This document shows, piece by piece, positions 1 through 10,595 of a DNA stretch of 64,000 nucleotides (position 1 is the first letter of the stretch; each line of letters opens with the position of its first letter). This stretch comes from Spirodela intermedia (taxonomy: Eukaryota; Streptophyta; Magnoliopsida; Alismatales; Araceae): NCBI GenBank assembly GCA_902729315.2, contig LR746274.1:6631037-6695036 (forward strand), read 5' to 3'. The notes below the pieces were generated by a model, which was not told the DNA's origin, did no database searches, and saw nothing but the letters and a program-made list of their open reading frames with translations. Made by a program: the position numbers and the translations under genes.

Positions 1-1849
1 ATGATATAAAGTCCACGTACAGGCAACAAGTGGAATCTCGCACGATAGCCTTACGTGAGCATTTCTCGCAGCGGATGTACACTGCGGACGGATTGTAATC
101 CTTAAAACATAGGGTACAGATGGGCCTTCTCAGAGGATCACTGTCCCCACCACCTCTAGGGATGATGTGCCTGAGCCTGAACTGCTCACCGCTTTCAACA
201 TCATTCTTTCTCTTCCATACAAGGCCATGGTTGAGAAACACTGATCGTCTATGTCTTGGCTCCGACTTCGAAGCACGAGGTCGCGTCTTGGATTGCACGC
301 CCGGGCTGAGAACGGCTGGAAACGGGATGGGGCAGCCATAATATTTCTCCACCGTACTGTCGGACTGGGTTATTTTCAGAGAAGACATCTGACCATTTAC
401 ACACTCTCCCTTCTTGACGACTACTGAGCACAGGGCGACGTTGCATTGGTTACACAGAGGAGCGCCTTCTGGATCAACTTTCATGTAAGCAGAGGAATGT
501 ACGAGGCACGTCTTGTGGCAATAACCTAATAACGCAAAATTAGGAAGTTAAAATGTTTTAGCTTCTTTTACAGTTATCATTAGCCTTCAGCAGGCCAAAG
601 CAAAAAATACAGAAGAAAATTGTGGGCTGGAGAAAGATCACCTTGACAAGCACTGCACCTGACAGCCTCCCTGGTGACAGAAAATTAGACAAAAGAAGTG
701 AGAACCTGTCAGAAACTCGCATGTCCAAAGAGTTATTATCATGAATCAAGAAGTAAGAAAGCATACCCGACTAGCACATCACGATGGCATGAAGCACAGG
801 AACACCTGATTGGCCTCTCCACCTTATGAAAGAGATACGAGAAAATATCCCTCCGAAAGGATTTTAGCTGCCGTCTCTGAAATTCTGGTAAATATCTTCG
901 AGTAACTTTCTTATGGGTGACCAATGTAACACCTTTTCCATTCTCTTCGTTCTCCTTTATCAGATACAGCGGAACATTATTTTCAGAAAACCACAACCTC
1001 TCCTTTCCATCCTGATCAGTCTCAACTTCCAAGACATTTTTCATCACGCATGAAGGAAGGTGCCTTTGTCCACCAAAAGCCAGTGCATATCTTATTTTGT
1101 TCTCCACCACCTGTTTCCCACTGATGACTGCATTTCTGAAAGCAGAAGTTTCACTTTCTGTTGCTCTACCCTCTGAAGGCATTAGATCCGGACGAACAAG
1201 ATCCTTCCATCTTATGTGAGCATCAAGACGCCTGACCTGATACAGTCGCAATCAGAAAAAAGGTTAACCACGGAAAAATCATCATTTTTTCAAATAAGAA
1301 TGAGCATTTCTCGAAGACATGACAAAGGAATGACCTGGAGAGCAAGCTGAGCTGCACTCCTGCTCATTTCCACAGCAGCTCTCCAAGCAAACTGCTTAGT
1401 CCTAGGATTATTTAAGTTCCAAGAGTAGTTGATTCCCCAGATACATTTCAGACCACCTTTAAGAGCAGCCAGAAAATATTCAGAACAAAGCATAATCCAG
1501 GTTATCAATGCAACATGTGAAAAATAAAAGCAACACCACGGAGACATTCATATATAGAACCACCATTGCGCATGATGCAAACGTGGAAAAAGTATCTTAT
1601 GCCTTAGCTGACCCACCCCCTCTTCACGCTACCACTAACATCTTGAGTAAGTTGCAAAGTAGGGAAGCAAGCTTCAACTTCTCAACATACTTCTGTAAGG
1701 AAGGGGGGGATTCAAGGAAAGAGGCAATGGGGAAGAAGAATCGAGTAGGAGGGAACGGAGGACACATGGGGCCGACCATAATCATGCAAGGTCAAACAGG
1801 CAAAGGAGGAGAGATGATAAACATCTCAATTGGGAGAGGGGGGGCGCGT

Positions 1850-1902
<53 letters not shown>

Positions 1903-4900
1903 AAATAAGCAGGTCAAACAGCACAGAGGAAGAGATGCAGGGACAAAGAAGGGCCCTTGCCTAGGCCATTTTCTGTGACAGTGACTGAGAAATAGGTGGA
2001 GGAAGAAGCAGTACGATGCATACTTGAGATGGTAGCAGGCATCAAGATTGGAATGCCTAAGATATCAAGGGAGGGCCATGCAATGGTTGATATGAGGCGA
2101 TCAAGTCAAGACGTTATTTAAAACATGATTGACCGAAACCGGACACTAAACTCAGATAATTATTTTTTTGTTATAGCACTTTGGATGGCTGTCATAAGTC
2201 CAACTCGTCATGTTTCAGACAGGGATCTAGATATGCCACAAAAACATTCAAACATCACAAAAGATGAACAAAGAGTGGACTTCCAGACAAGCTAACTTAT
2301 GTTGGGTGATTCCAAGGCAATCCAACCAAATATATACACCTTGCTCAAAACTCCTCCGAAGCTTAAACAGCTCCTAATGAATCCAGATTAATGAAAATTG
2401 CCATGGTTGATCAAGCGAACGATTATTAACTAGGAAAGAATTTTGTGATCTAACAATAATTTGTACCTTGACGAGCAGCTTTTTTAGCTAGTGAGCGATA
2501 CAATATCCCTCTCTGGAAGAGTATCCTCGAAACTCTCCCCCCCCGCCACCAATAGATATCATTCGAGCTTTCCACTTCAGGCAAAAGCGTTGTCTCAGAT
2601 GCTGCAGGTGTCTTCCTCGGTCTCCCAGGTCCACGCTTCTGTATCGGCATAACAACACCTCTTCTAGCATGAGCTGCTGGGAACTCAACGAGCCAATCAT
2701 CAAAGAGCATAAACCAGTCCGCAGAAAAAGCAATACCACGAATGTTCTTTTCAAGCTGCAGAAAACAGAATACAATGTTAATGATCGAAAAGAGAACAAA
2801 TACAGAGGCAGATGAGCTATGTTTATGTACGTTCATAATTCGAAACGAACATAAAAAATCAGCTAGAGCAGAAAAAACAGTCATAAGGAGAAGAAGAGAT
2901 GGGGAAAAGGCAACAGCACATTCAAACCAAAAATAAATATAAAGTCGGCTAGAGCAGAAAAAAACAGTCAAGAATAAATCTGCGTCAAATGTCATAAATT
3001 TAGGGGGAAACCAGTCACACAGGGAAAAGGGACCTGTATTGTTCACAGGTGCCCTCAATGCAATTTAGTCTGACATCAACTAACAACATCCGGATTTGTT
3101 TCCAAATTCAGTTTCTGTCAGATACTAACTGAACCATCCTGTTTACTAACTTGTTGACCACGCTGAAATTACAAATCCCATTGTAAATTTCAAACGAGTT
3201 GTTTGCAATATAGGATAAAGGTCTGAAGGATCCCCTGGAACAGAATGGACACGGTTCTCTTGCACATAACTAAGGTACAACACCTACTGCATCATTTCCT
3301 TGCAAACCAATGGACCTACGATCAACCATCGTTTGGTCTTCCATCTTGCCAGTTGATAGAGAAAAGAACAATAATCTTAAGCCTAAGCCCAATTAGGACT
3401 GCAAATTGAATTACAGAAGGTAGGATTCTTTACAGGTAAATTGAACCAAATGCACAAATAATCTTAGCCATACAATCATCTGATTGAAACAGATTTATCA
3501 TAATAGTATTCGGAACACTGCCATTGCTGCAGACCATATTTTTCTTCCACCCAGAATAGTAGGAACAACAGCAGCTTGTTGCCACTGCGACATGCAGTTG
3601 AACTAAGCTTCCATACAAGTCTGGGCGCCACTTGATCCAGGCCCCGCATTGTTTTTATGTGTACACAACCGTTCAGAGAACAGAATCTTACATATCTTGT
3701 GTGTATTGTCATAGGAAGGTAATGTTCACGTCCATGTGGAATAGATATGAAATGATAACTTGTTATTCGGTAGTTTTCACCCTCGTTGTCAACACTAAGC
3801 CTTCTCACCAATCTCAGTAAGTTTTGGTAACTCGAATCCCCAAGTTTGAGAAACCAAGCAGTTGAACTGATGTCCTAGCAAACACGCTTTTAAAGATTGT
3901 AAAAGTTTTTACATCAAGTTGCTGAAGGAGTTTAATCCTACTTGTAACATCGAATTCAGATATTCAAGTTGCGCAAATTTTCAAGATCTGATGTCTTTAC
4001 GATATTAACGAGTGAAAATAAATCAATGTCAGGTCTTAGCCAAAGATCCAGAGAAGGAGAAGAATTAGAGCTGTGGAAAACGAGAAAACAACCCTTCAAA
4101 CGCCTTTTATTTTTCCAACAAAGCCACTTGGATACCATACGCAGACCAAAATTAAAATTACCCTAACTAATTCATGCGTGGTTCACAAAATGTAAACCTT
4201 AGAGATTGCATTTCAATGGAGGGGAGGGCATTAAACCCAATGCTGCTAAAAACATTGTTTACACATAATGTGACAAGTCAAACCGAATTCGAATCAGATT
4301 TCATTAGGCCGCACTGGAAATTTTTAAAACTGGGTCAAGTTGAAATTTTGATTTATTCTCTATGGTACGTGATTATTCATGACAAGAATCTTGATGATTT
4401 CTAAGATGTGATCTGTAAGCTTCTACTCCATTTTGAAACTGATTGTAGCTCATGAATTTGCTGTGGTTTTAAAAGAGAAACCACAAAACTGCAGGTTATA
4501 TGTGTATATTCATGCACGACAAACAACCCAACAAAAAATACAGCTATGGCCATTTAAGAAGAGTAAACTCACCTCAAGTAGCAGTAACTTCAGGACCCCA
4601 CACGTTGAAGCCTCTCTGACCAACATGCGCCACCGTTTATTATATTTGGCATCAGCGAATGGCCCAAGAATTAGACCATACAAATGCTCTTCCATATTCA
4701 AGATATGGGTTGCAATGGCTGATATGTGGCTCTCACTCTTCCTTATTGGACGGTTACTTGCCTGGCCTCTGACAGCTCCTTTTGCAGCATTTGCAGAAGC
4801 TAGATTTAACAAGCAGCCCTTTTTGTTGATAGTTGCTCCCTTGCAAGCAATGCACCAACCACATCTTTCACGTGGACTCTCCATAAGCTTCTTTTCAGAA

Positions 4901-7900
4901 TTTGTCCATATAAAACGCATGCTTGCTCTAGAAAAGGCTTTCAATTGCATAGCTATGTTAGCAGATACAACCTTCCGGTGGCTGTATGATGCATGAATCA
5001 CTGACGTACTCTCTTCCAGAGCAAGAGAAGCCAGACTTGCAGCTGCAGATGCAGCAACATCACCAAGTACATACTGGTTGGAATAAGCTTGAGGATTGAA
5101 CACAATTCCCAAGATCAAGTTCCCATTCGTCTCTTCTCTACTTTTCCCACCATGAACACAATTGTCCACTAAGCTACCATGAGACATCCTGGTTCGATCG
5201 CCATATGAAGCTAAAACTTGACTATCTGCATCATCCCTGAAGGCAACATTTCCATTTCGTGAAGTGCACCCAAAATTTAACATTGAAGATTTGTCATTAG
5301 ATCTTTGGTGGATCAAATCAGTGAGACCAGTTGGCTGACTAAACGACCTGAAAGATAAACCAGACTCATTTTCAATCCGCTGAGGTGACTTTTCATGTGA
5401 ACATTCCTGAACCTTTTGTCCTACATCATCTGCAATTGCAGAACAAAACTGGTTGCGCCTCACAACGGTCACAGCATCATTTGCTCTTTCTGTCAATTTT
5501 TTGACATAGCTGTCAAAAGTTTCCTTGAAAAACATCTTAGTTTTTGAAAGATCCACTTGGTTTACAGAATCTGAGTCATTGACCACAACTCGCACTAAAT
5601 CACCATCAAGATTTGACAGCGCCCTGTTATCTACAGTACTCCGAGTTATAGTACTAACATTTTCTCTGTCAGCATTTATATTAATATCTGTTTTTCCAGC
5701 TGAGTCACACAAAAATTTCACTCCTCTAGAATCTTGCTTCTGAAGGGTAACAGCAGAACCATTTCGCTCAGGTTGTAAGCAATTTTCATCCATAGGAACC
5801 GCCCAATGTTTTGCGATTTCTTTGCAAATGTCAGCATACAGGGATGAATACTCCTCTGCCGAGCAAACCAACCTAAGAACCTTAGGAACATCATTCTGAT
5901 CATAATATCGAGAAACTCGCTCAATATTTGACGATGCTTCAAGGCTGCCATTAAATTATACATAAATGACAAGACAAAACAAAAAGGAGTCAAAATGACA
6001 CCATGCCTAAAAAATAAAGTAAGCCAGTGGAAAGTTCGAGAGGAAACCTTGAGAGGTGAGAATGATCATTATCATTGTTTTTATAAGAACTATCGAAACA
6101 AAGCATTAGCATAGTTTTAGAATATTCAAAGATAACAGGCAGTGAGGTAAAAACAAAGGCGTTTTAGTGTCTCCAGAAACAGTTCGAACGTATTGATGAT
6201 GAATCTCATGACTCGTGAGAGAAGACAATGATAGGTGAGCATCAACAATGCATGAGAAAATTCTACTCAGCATTATTGGCGTATGAACACAGACAATGGG
6301 TTTAATGATCTAACAAGTAATTTACAACACATACAGCAATAACCGCATTCAAGACAATGCCACAGCTAATCTAAATAGGAAGTTGGCCTGATTTTCATGT
6401 TTCAATTAGGTCTTTTCACACCATCATGAGAACAAGGAAGCCTTAGACAGCAGCGATAAGAGCAATTGATTAGCTTGGTGGGGTTACTTCATAAGATAAG
6501 GTGAAATGCCACGGTAAAATGGAACCAAGGAAAAGGACCCTTAGGCAGCTACTAACTGAAAGACAGCCACACAAGTTTCCTAAATCAAGCAACAACAAAA
6601 AAAATTATGTTCTTCTTAAAAGGATGGATGCATATGGAAACTAGGTACAGAATGAGTTAAACCTTAGTCCGCACTAAACTTTAGCCTTGGTAAGCAAGCT
6701 ATGAGTTCCCTCACATGACCAAACAAAATCACCTTTTTATCCACGAAACTCAGAGTAGAGCATAAAAAAAGTAAAGGATAATCAAAGAAAAGATAGTAGG
6801 CACCAGCAGCATGAGTGACTTACACAAGGAGGTAATTGCAAGTGCCCATAAATGCCCGCCCATACGGATCAGTGCCAAACATTTCTGCTCCTCTAATCCC
6901 CGTTCCAATCTTGGCATAAGTGGGTGCAATCTGGTTGACCACACATTCAGGGCAATACCACGGCCCATCAGGTAGAGAAGCTTTCATCAATCCAATGCAC
7001 CTCGAGTGGTATGCTGACGGACAACCATCACAGCATACTAGGGTTCCATCCATTCCACAAAGCCGGCACTCGTCAGAGTTCCCATCATTAGAAGGATTAG
7101 GCATATCTGCGTCAGTGGACAGATTATTAGAGCTCGAAGTGGACTCCTCAGGTGCAATGGCACCATCCAACATCTGCAAGTCCCTGCGAGTGGGAGTCCT
7201 GAAATATCTGGAATGCACCATCCTCAAATTAGCTTGAGGGGGACTGATGCCAGTGAAGTATTCCCCTTCCTCATCCATATCTTCCCGCGTCTCAAGTTCA
7301 CTTCTTAGTTCACGAGACTCCAAAACGGCGTCACACAAGATCTGAAGAATCCTCAGCTTCATGGTGGCAGGCAAACTGCAGTATTCTTTATCTGTAATGC
7401 CGTATCGGAATCCCTTCCAGTCCGGGCCTTTAATGCAACCCATCAAGTAGAAATATTCCAGCGCGAAGACTGGCCAAGTCAGGGTGTCCAGCATTGTCCA
7501 ATCAAAATACCTGCCGAACTCTAACATTTATTAGCAGAAAAGGACAGAATGCAGGACAAACCATGGAAATGATGTAATGAAGATAGGCAGGGGACGAAAT
7601 TTGCGGCACACACCTCAAGCATCTCGAAGCAGCCTGATCACCGTCAGAGGAAAGAACCTCAAGATGACGCCACAGAGCTCTCATCAGTGAAACGTGGATG
7701 GAGTCCAAAAGCGAGTTCTGATTGATGCAGTTGAGTGAACCAACGAAATCGTCGAGTCCAAAGGGGCTAAGAAACAGCTGCGTACTGAACGTCCTTAGGA
7801 AGCTGTACACGGAGAGAAGGCATCCGACAGATTCCTCTGGGATGCCAATGTTACCGGAAGAAGGGGGCAGGGCTAATGCTTGCAATGGCATGGACTGCGG

Positions 7901-8491
7901 TAACGCCGGGTTACAAGTCGGGGCACTGATGGATTCACAAGAATCGGTAGAAGAATCGACATCCTCCTCGACGAGCAAACCAGAAAGATGTCTGCCTCTT
8001 CTCTCCGTTCCCTCGGCAGTGGTCGCCGCCGCAGCTGAAGCCCGCGCTGTCAATGGGTCAACCTTCCTCCTGCTCGACCGGGCGCACGTCCCCCCCCCAG
8101 ACAATATCTCCTCAAGCTTCCTCTTCCTGAGCACCAGCTCCTCTTCCAAAGCGTCGTCCACAGGAGATGGTAGTAGCATCCTTCGAATCTCGCAGAGTTC
8201 GAGCTCCTCCCGGCGACCATCTTCATAGACGGCCGCAAAGAATCGACCTCCACTGGAAACGACCTTCCCGAGGAGGGTTCTCACCCCATCGGGGAAATTC
8301 TTTGTCACGTAACTGCCTATCACTGGTGGGCCACGACCACAGCTGCTCCCTCCTCTTCTCCCTGGGGTCGCCTCTTCAGCAACTGCCTTGCCCTCAGAAG
8401 CCACCTCCGAGGGTTGAACCAAGTTGCCCCTTTCTGTTTCCCTGGTCTCATATTCCATGAGGCTGCGCAAAGAATTAGGTTGAGGATGCAT
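1..8491 (-). CDS. PTM: PTM-like DDT-domain and PHD-finger protein (3' end outside window)
   Basis: The best match I know is PTM, a plant PHD-type factor reported to be tethered to the chloroplast envelope and to signal to the nucleus. I joined eight exons with phase-consistent GT-AG junctions: 8491-7614, 7510-6824, 5944-4573, 2755-2467, 1456-1335, 1236-767, 670-642 and 525-55. They give about 1,439 codons before a likely donor at position 54. Residues about 58-107 look like a Tudor/Agenet-like module (GSYVTKNFPDG...). Residues about 213-315 form the DDT region. Residues about 441-482 are a PHD finger (CRLC..C..C...HSRC...WYCPEC). A second Cys/His finger is split over exons 6-8 (CSCASCH, CSACQGYCHKTC, CNQC). 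The C-terminal membrane segments expected of PTM would lie beyond base 1, so membrane anchoring is not shown here. ATG 8491 opens the frame; ATG 8458 is an alternative start. Introns of 1.8 and 0.9 kb hold no recognisable gene. Confidence 0.85.
642..670 (-). other. PTM: 29-nt microexon of the PTM-like gene
   Basis: Without this exon the flanking exons (ending at 767, starting at 525) join out of frame. The segment is bounded by CAG on its 5' side and GTGATC on its 3' side. It restores the frame and supplies E-A-V-R-C-S-A-C-Q, which holds two cysteines of the second zinc finger and leads directly into GYCHKTC. The evidence is phase plus fit to the finger; there is no transcript support. Confidence 0.8.
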
Positions 8492-8645
8492 AGCGAGTTG
8501 AATAGAAATATGAGAAAGCCAAAACAGGCTTTCTCACTCCCTAAGGAGCTTGTCCAACCCACCTCAATCTATCCCTCCGCCCTATCGGGACCATGGCGGC
8601 GGAGCACCTCAGTGCCCTCCGAAAAGCGGCAAGACAATGCAGCGT

Positions 8646-8710
8646 GGTCGGTCGGTCGGTCGGTCAACAAAGATCCCGCGCTGGTCGGTCGGTCAACAAA
8701 GATCCCGCGC
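8646..8710. repeat. 29-bp tandem repeat, two copies, with GGTC run
   Basis: A run of GGTC tetramers is followed by two near-identical 29-bp units (8653-8681 and 8682-8710), each ending CAACAAAGATCCCGCGC. It lies in the divergent promoter. Confidence 0.85.
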
Positions 8711-8737
8711 GTCCTTTCCAATCTTTACGGCAGAGAC

Positions 8738-8785
8738 GTGCGCTGCAGGCGTCGTGCGCTGCAGGCGTCGTGCGCTGTAGGCGTC
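8738..8785. repeat. 16-bp tandem repeat, three copies
   Basis: Three consecutive units of GTGCGCTGCAGGCGTC are present; the third has one change (CTGTAG). They lie about 100 bp upstream of the start codon of the phosphatase-like gene. Confidence 0.9.
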
Positions 8786-8886
8786 GTCTTTCCCGTAGAC
8801 TTTCGGTGGGAGTCGCCCTCTACAAATAGGGGGGCGCCATCGTGCGAGGAAGGGGTGAGGTGGTTCACAGGTAGAAAAGCAACACC

Positions 8887-10201
8887 ATGTCGGCGCTTTC
8901 TGTTCGCCCCGAAGGACCTCCGCGTGGGGGTGGCAAGGCTCCAGCGGCATCCGAAGAAGATGATGACCTGGCCATTCGCATCGAGAGGTTGGGCCTTTCC
9001 CCCCCCGGCGGCAAGAAGCTACTCATACTTGACCTCAACGGGTTGCTTGTCCACACCATCTTCCAGAGCCGAGGAGACATCACCAGCGTCCCCAGCTCCC
9101 GGGAACCAGACTTCATCGTCGGTCGAAAATACGGTGGGTGATGTGTTTCTTAAATATGATGATGATTGGTAATGATATAATTTTTTATTGTGTCGCGTCT
9201 CCATCGGCTCGTTCTCGCCCCTCCCTGTCGATATCCGAGCCAGTCTTCAAGCGTCCTTTCTGCGACGAGTTCCTTCGCTTCTGCTTCGCGAGCTTCCATG
9301 TGGCCGTTTGGTCGAGCGCAACGAGGTGCGTGCGCGCTGTCTGTTCTTCTGATGCGAAACATAGAGGGACCGCCGATTCTCTTCCTCGCTGGGAATTCAA
9401 CGGGATTCTTTGTTCCAGGAGGAACGTGTTGGGCACCATCGAGTGCGTCTTGGGGGCCCTCGTAGACCGCCTCCTCTTCATTTGGGTGAGCCCTCCTGAT
9501 CCTGCGGACAAGCCACAAACCCCATACTCTTCTGTAACACCGGAAGGCTGAGTGACGTGGTGGTTCTGCGGTATTCTTTCTCTTCCTGGTGCCACAGGAT
9601 CAGAGCAAGTGCACGGACACGGGGTTCAAGACATTAGAGAACGAGAACAAGCCCCTGTTCATGAAGGAGCTGGGGAAGCTCTGGGACGAGCGACGGAGCT
9701 TCTCACCGAAGAACACCCTGTTAGTGGACGACACGCCCTACAAGGCCCTGCTCAACCCGGTGAGCGCCGGCTGCTACACGCTCTCTTTGTCTCTTTTCCG
9801 GCCGACTTATGGGATACGCTGACTCGGTCGCCCATCACTATTTCCCCTCCCCCCAGCCCAACACCGCCATCTTTCCCAAGCCCTACGAGGCGAGCCATAC
9901 CGAGGACACCGACCTAAGCAAGTTCCTTCTCCCCTCCGTCACGTCTGTACTCATTCATACCACTACTCTTCTCATGACCACTCTAGTCGTCATCGATGTA
10001 GGGCCAGGAGGCGAAATCAGGAACTTTCTGGAAGGCCTCGCAGCGGCAGACGCGGAGGTACCCTCCTACGTCGCCTCTCATTCACTTGGGCAGGAGCCCA
10101 TCACCACGGCGCACCGCGATTGGAACTTCTACTCCCGTGTTGTAACCCGTTGGAACCGCACTAGTACGCCGACGACCGGCCGAGCCACTGACGCGCCATG
10201 A
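8887..10201 (+). CDS. HAD-superfamily FCP1/NLI-interacting-factor-like phosphatase-like protein
   Basis: Six exons join in phase: 8887-9133, 9244-9325, 9419-9485, 9598-9759, 9857-9917 and 10002-10201, giving 272 residues. Residues about 43-56 carry the HAD motif I in the form LLILDLNGLLVHT. The nucleophile Asp49 is present, but the usual second Asp is Asn51, a form I associate with a plant-specific branch of FCP1-like proteins. Further family features are FKRPFCDEFL, VAVWSSAT (motif II Ser/Thr), the Asp pair in LLVDDTPYKALLNP, and a C-terminal segment ending SLGQEPITTAHRDWNF. The last intron (9918-10001) starts with GC rather than GT, is 84 nt long and has no in-frame stop; reading through it gives a 300-residue form. 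The substrate is unknown and activity is uncertain because of the Asn. The gene converges on the HD2 gene. Confidence 0.8.
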
Positions 10202-10595
10202 GAGAGCTAATATGACGCAGTTGTACTCATCCAACTAACGGAATGTAGCAACGCGTAATTGGTGGCAACAGGCCTACCGCATATGTAGTAGAAGTTCATT
10301 CGTTCCTCCGACGGACACGACACAGTCCAAACAAATAAAAGTAGTAACACCAAAAAAGCGAAGAGCCTGCCGCGGCATTCATGTGTCGCTACAGCTCACC
10401 GTCGTCCGTCGCATCTTCAGAAGTGGCCCGCAGTCCGCTACGACACGAGCATTTTCACCGGCCGCCCTGCTTGTTCCTGTTAGAGTTGCTGTTCTTGAAA
10501 TTCCTGCATTGGATGGACCAGTTAAATGAAACATGCCTAACGTTGTGATTTGAGCAAAATCCAAACGCCGGGGGGGCGTTCAAAGCAGTCGATTC
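10202..10595. other. Intergenic space between convergent genes
   Basis: This holds the 3' flanks of the phosphatase-like gene (+) and the HD2 gene (-). I see no further gene; short frames here do not look coding. Confidence 0.6.

Larger units (their letters stand above)
8492..8886. promoter_or_regulatory. Compact divergent promoter between the PTM-like and phosphatase-like genes
   Basis: The start codons of the two divergent genes lie only 395 bp apart, so both 5' UTRs and core promoters must share this stretch. It is GC-rich, shows no clear TATA box on either side, and carries two different short tandem arrays (8646-8710 and 8738-8785). Shared regulation of the two genes is an inference from spacing. 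Confidence 0.55.

Noticed and set aside
7722-8228. 168-codon plus-strand frame antisense to PTM-like exon 1
   Set aside because: It is a Ser-rich antisense shadow of a confidently assigned exon, with no domain of its own.
8646-8785. CRISPR-like array
   Set aside because: Units are directly adjacent without spacers and the genome is a plant; these are simple tandem repeats.
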